This document shows, one piece after another, positions 32,157 through 35,028 of a DNA stretch of 35,028 nucleotides. Below the pieces are notes generated by a model. The model was not told the DNA's origin. It searched no databases and saw nothing but the letters and a program-made list of their open reading frames with translations. Source of the DNA: Phycisphaerales bacterium (lineage in GTDB: Bacteria > Planctomycetota > Phycisphaerae > UBA1845 > Fen-1342); the NCBI GenBank assembly GCA_003162245.1, contig PMMM01000165.1:1-35028 (forward strand). Reading direction: 5' to 3'. The position numbers were made by a program, and so were the translations under genes. Each line of letters begins with the position of its first letter. The first letter of the stretch is position 1.

Positions 32157-32894
32157 TCAGGCCGCGCGCTCACGCCTCCGCAACGTCGCGAGGCCGATCA
32201 ACGTCGCCGCCAGTGCGCTCGGCTCCGGCGCGTTCGGCACGCGGAACACCAGAAACTCGTCGTGGTTGAACCCGTTGAACGGCACCGGGTAGGTCCCGCC
32301 GCCCGGGTCGTTGCCGCTGTCGTACCAGATCCAACTGGCGGTCGGCGAGATCCCGGGGCGATTGCCCCAGGGCGCCGGGTTCGACGAATTGTCATACCCG
32401 GGAACCTGGGTCGGTGCGGCCCAGAGGTTGTTCGTCGTCGCGAAGGCGATTGCCGCGTCTACCTGCGCCTGCGTCGGCATTTGCCAGGCCGGCCACGGGT
32501 TCGGCCAGCCGGGGTCGATCTGCGGCCAGTACTTGCCCGCCGGGAACACCTGCCACACCGTGCTGCCGGTCTGGATCGTCGCGCCGAGCGTCGTGTTGAC
32601 GAAGTCCCCGAGGAAGCCCTGGGCCACCACGTGGTCGGAGGCCGTGGCGACGTACAGGTAATCCGCCGGGTCGCGCCCGTACGCGTACCAGGTCTCGGTG
32701 GTCTGCCAGTTTGAGTCGCCGCCGGCGTGAAAGTCGGTCGCCATCGAATTGCCGAAGTAGACGTCGTAGACGTTGTCCACGGTCATGTGCATGACCCAGT
32801 CGTCGGCGAACGCTGGGGCGCCTGCCAGCCATGCGGCGGCCGCCAGCGTTGCCAGCCGCGCGGCCCGCCGCTGTCCTTGTGTCCTGATGCTCAC
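32157..32894 (-). CDS. PEP-CTERM sorting-domain protein
   Basis: A 245-residue exported protein. The start is GTG 32894, with AGGAGG eight bases upstream; the longer frame to 33098 is not protein-like. The signal peptide is LATLAAAAWLAGAPAFA. The body is rich in W, D, N and Y (DDWVMHMTVDNVYDVYFGN, ETWYAYGRDPADYLYVAT, ASWIWYDSGNDPGGG), which suggests a beta-sandwich, possibly carbohydrate binding. The tail NAPEPSALAATLIGLATL with final RRRERAA is a PEP-CTERM anchor signal. The gene ends 119 bases before the permease gene on the same strand; a functional link is not supported. Confidence 0.84.
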   Translation of the reverse strand: MSIRTQGQRRAARLATLAAAAWLAGAPAFADDWVMHMTVDNVYDVYFGNSMATDFHAGGDSNWQTTETWYAYGRDPADYLYVATASDHVVAQGFLGDFVNTTLGATIQTGSTVWQVFPAGKYWPQIDPGWPNPWPAWQMPTQAQVDAAIAFATTNNLWAAPTQVPGYDNSSNPAPWGNRPGISPTASWIWYDSGNDPGGGTYPVPFNGFNHDEFLVFRVPNAPEPSALAATLIGLATLRRRERAA

Positions 32895-33110
32895 GCGATC
32901 TCCTCCTGGATAAGAACGCGGTGCCGCCGGACGCGGTCGCACGACCGCTGGCTCCCGGCGGAGCCCGCGCAAGATGCCTCTGCTCATGCGATCGTCTCGG
33001 AACAAGATAGACGGGCGGCGGTACTTTCTGACACGAAACTGCACCAATCGGATCGGGTCGCGGCACCGCCGGGAGCCGAACGGCCCGGGTGCAGGCATGT
33101 CGTGCCGGGC

Positions 33111-33908
33111 TCAGGGGATGCGTTCTACGAAGGGGTGCGGCCCGGCCAGCTCGCCGAGCACGATGCGCGCGATACGCTTGTCGTGATCCGCGGCGCGCAA
33201 CGCGGTCGCGAGCTGCGGGGCGTTGGCCCGCTGCGCGGCGACGCCGGCCTTGCTGAGCAGGACGATCAGGTCGGCGGCGGGGGGGACGGCTTTGAGGTAG
33301 CCGAGGGGGTGGAAGAAGATGGCCGCGACATCGTCGGGCGCGAGGGGCGCTCCGATGGCGCGGTTTAAAAGCTGGGCGAAGCGTGCGGCGCGGTGTACGT
33401 GGGCGTCGTCGAGGGGGTGGCCGATGCAGTCGGTGCCGATGACGGCGATTACGAGGTCAGCCTGGGTCGAGATCACCGGCTCGTGGTCGGCGTGAGCTTT
33501 GAGGGAACGGCCAGCGGCACCGTCGGCCTCGACGAGGATGTAGTGCGCGACGTGCGCCTGGCGCAGCGCGTCGAGTTCGTCCGCCGCATGGCCGCAGAGC
33601 TTGCGATCGGCGTTGCAGAGCGTCTTGGCGAGCGCGATGTGGCGTGCCTCGGGCAGCTCGGACCGCAACTGCGTGGCCGCGCGGGCTGGGTCAGCCTCGA
33701 TGATCACGCGGGCCGCGTCCTGCGGCGACGGGTAGAGAATCCTGGTGCTGGTCGTCGAGATCACGGTGTGGCCGGCGCGCGACAGGTGGTGGGCGAGCGT
33801 GAACATCAGCGTGGTCTTGCCGCCGCCGCCGATGAGGAAGATGTAGGAGTGGGTCGCGAGGGCGAAGGCGTCGTCGAGGGCGGCGGGTGGAAGCGGGGCG
33901 GAGGTCAC
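33111..33908 (-). CDS. yqeC: YqeC-family protein of the selenium-dependent hydroxylase system
   Basis: A 265-residue nucleotide-binding protein matching the YqeC family: an ATP-binding loop GGGGKTTLMFTLAHHLSRAG, then STTSTRI, LVEADGAAGRSLKAHADHEP (the family's key EADGA motif), and AVIGTDCIGHPLDD. It is associated with maturation of selenium-dependent molybdenum hydroxylases. The start overlaps the yqeB stop by four bases (ATGA), so both genes are translationally coupled. No hydroxylase or selD gene is in the window. Confidence 0.88.
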   Translation of the reverse strand: MTSAPLPPAALDDAFALATHSYIFLIGGGGKTTLMFTLAHHLSRAGHTVISTTSTRILYPSPQDAARVIIEADPARAATQLRSELPEARHIALAKTLCNADRKLCGHAADELDALRQAHVAHYILVEADGAAGRSLKAHADHEPVISTQADLVIAVIGTDCIGHPLDDAHVHRAARFAQLLNRAIGAPLAPDDVAAIFFHPLGYLKAVPPAADLIVLLSKAGVAAQRANAPQLATALRAADHDKRIARIVLGELAGPHPFVERIP

Positions 33909-34714
33909 GTGGGTTGCCTGCGATTCAAGAAGGATAGGATGATCTCCAGCGCGGCACCGCTGATCGTGCGCGTCTTGTCGGAGAGGGTGTGGCAGTACGC
34001 CGGGTCGCCGCGGGGGTCGATGTCGCCGAGCTTCTGATTCACGACGACCTGGGAGCCGGGGTACACGAGGCCGCGCAGGACGCCGGGGATGGTGGCGGGG
34101 ATGGGTTGGCCGGAGACGGTCGCGATGAGGTCGCCAGCGTGGATGATGTCGCCGATGCGGCGGTGGGGCTGGAGCGTGCCGTCGGCGGGGGACCGGAGGA
34201 CGCGCTGGTGGGTGAGGCCGGCGATGGGGCCGGGGACGCCGGTGTCCGCGGCGGCGGGGCCGTGCGTGATGATCCGTCCGAGGTCGTGGCCGCGGCTCGT
34301 CTCGACGACGAAGTCCACGTCGCGGCCGGCGGTCAGTCCGGGGCCGTAGCCGATGACGAGCGGCGCGTCGCCGACGTGATTGTCGAGATTCGTCTTGAGG
34401 ATGCGGCCGTCAATGATTACGTCGGGTCGCCAGAGGTCTTTGAGGCGGCAGTCGGGGTCGATGAAGACGGGGATGTGGGACCAGTCGAAGGTCGCGAGCA
34501 TGGCGGTGTTGTCGGGCTTGCAGGCGACGGCGCGGACGCCTTCGACGGTGATTTCGCGGTCGAAGATGGCGGTGCAGAAGGAGACGGTGAGGCGGACGGC
34601 CTTGGGCCAGGCGAGGTCGGTCATGGCGACGCGGAAACCGGCGCGGAAGAGGCGATGGGCGGTACCGGAGGAGTGTTCGCCGGCGCCTTTGATCAGGATT
34701 CTCGTAGAAACCAC
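33905..34714 (-). CDS. yqeB: YqeB-family protein of the selenium-dependent hydroxylase system
   Basis: A 269-residue member of the EF2563/YqeB family. Conserved parts are ILIKGAGEHSSGTAHRLFRAGF with a Rossmann-like glycine pattern, VIIDGRILKTNLDNHVGDAP, VIGYGPGLTAGRDVDFVVET and a C-terminal biotinyl-like hairpin, HAGDLIATVSGQPIPATIPG. It is thought to act with YqeC on the labile selenium of molybdenum hydroxylases. The start is GTG 34714. Coupled to yqeC by an ATGA overlap. Confidence 0.88.
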   Translation of the reverse strand: MVSTRILIKGAGEHSSGTAHRLFRAGFRVAMTDLAWPKAVRLTVSFCTAIFDREITVEGVRAVACKPDNTAMLATFDWSHIPVFIDPDCRLKDLWRPDVIIDGRILKTNLDNHVGDAPLVIGYGPGLTAGRDVDFVVETSRGHDLGRIITHGPAAADTGVPGPIAGLTHQRVLRSPADGTLQPHRRIGDIIHAGDLIATVSGQPIPATIPGVLRGLVYPGSQVVVNQKLGDIDPRGDPAYCHTLSDKTRTISGAALEIILSFLNRRQPT

Positions 34715-35028
34715 GTTCTTCTACCTTCGAGTTCGGTCCCGGAACGCCAGGGGGCCGACGCTCCCAGAGTATGGTAGCGGCGATCCGGCCGCGGCAAACC
34801 GCCAAGGCCGCCAAGGGTGGCGAGATTGCCAGGGGGTTGGCGGAGTTCCGGATAAGAACGGGGCGGGCGCAACGCGGCGGCCAAGGCCGCCAAGACCGCC
34901 AATGTGTGGGCTCCCTGGTTGGCGGTCTTGGCACACTTGGCGATCTTGGCACACTTGCCGGGCGGCGTGCGCGGTTCGCGGGCTGGAAAGGGGAAGTGTG
35001 CCAACTGTGCCAAGGTGTGTACCCCCCC
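34715..35028. repeat. Intergenic repeat cluster at the right end
   Basis: No gene is visible. GCCAAG-type units fill 34796-34960. CCAAGACCGCCAA (34890-34902) and TTGGCGGTCTTGG (34919-34931) form a perfect 13-bp inverted repeat. The last 30 bases repeat the first 30 bases of the window with one mismatch. The left part holds the leader of yqeB. Confidence 0.7.

Noticed and set aside
1-35028. CRISPR array, rRNA or tRNA genes
   Set aside because: No regular repeat-spacer pattern was seen, nor rRNA-like or cloverleaf sequences. The repeats present are short, irregular and palindromic.
1-35028. Circular plasmid or phage genome suggested by matching ends
   Set aside because: The end copies differ at one base, there are no replication, structural or mobilisation genes, and the gene content is chromosomal.

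Overview
The window is GC-rich bacterial DNA, densely packed with genes. Most genes are on the minus strand; a plus-strand block runs from 11.8 to 20 kb, interrupted by a few minus-strand genes. Two secreted proteins end in PEP-CTERM sorting tails. Together with the DUF1570 protein, the MttB-family and YqeB/YqeC genes, and many short intergenic repeats, this points to an uncultured Planctomycetota bacterium, possibly of Phycisphaerae type. That assignment is inference from gene content. I found no rRNA, tRNA or CRISPR array. The first and last 30 bases are two copies of one repeat (29 of 30 identical), so the window may be a contig cut at repeat copies.

Region by region. 1-560: intergenic repeats. 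560-3280: a minus-strand group with a DUF433 antitoxin-like gene, a shortened DUF5615 PIN-like gene, a coiled-coil/membrane/SH3 protein translationally coupled to it, and a hypothetical protein with a nuclease-like motif. 3390-8760: a PilZ protein, a two-gene respiratory bc-type module (cytochrome b plus a nine-heme cytochrome c fused to a Rieske protein), a DUF1579 protein and a TlpA-like lipoprotein. 9030-11650: a citrate lyase alpha homologue carrying an in-frame palindromic repeat, a hypothetical gene, and a second DUF433 gene. 11.8-20 kb: a sodium:solute symporter with a tiny membrane partner, an alkaline-phosphatase-superfamily enzyme, a ferritin, beta-phosphoglucomutase, a TMTC-like membrane glycosyltransferase with TPRs, and a non-pyrrolysine MttB-family methyltransferase. 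20-23.4 kb: a DUF1570 peptidase-like protein and a VKOR fused to two DsbA-like domains. 23.8-24.6 kb: a PEP-CTERM protein with a clear promoter and terminator. 24.6-27.6 kb: a nickel/cobalt ECF transporter (CbiM-CbiQ-CbiO) behind a NikR-like operator. 27.6-32 kb: a ribose-type ABC transporter operon ending in a NADAR-family lipoprotein. 32.1-34.7 kb: a second PEP-CTERM protein and the yqeB-yqeC pair. 34.7-35.0 kb: repeats.

The genes suggest a respiring organism with a multiheme bc complex, metal uptake (nickel, iron storage), oxidative folding of exported proteins and uptake of sugars or nucleoside-like compounds. The best candidates for something new are the nine-heme/Rieske fusion, the exported NADAR enzyme in a ribose-type transporter operon, the three-gene DUF433/DUF5615/SH3 locus, and the PDZ-like insertion in CbiM.
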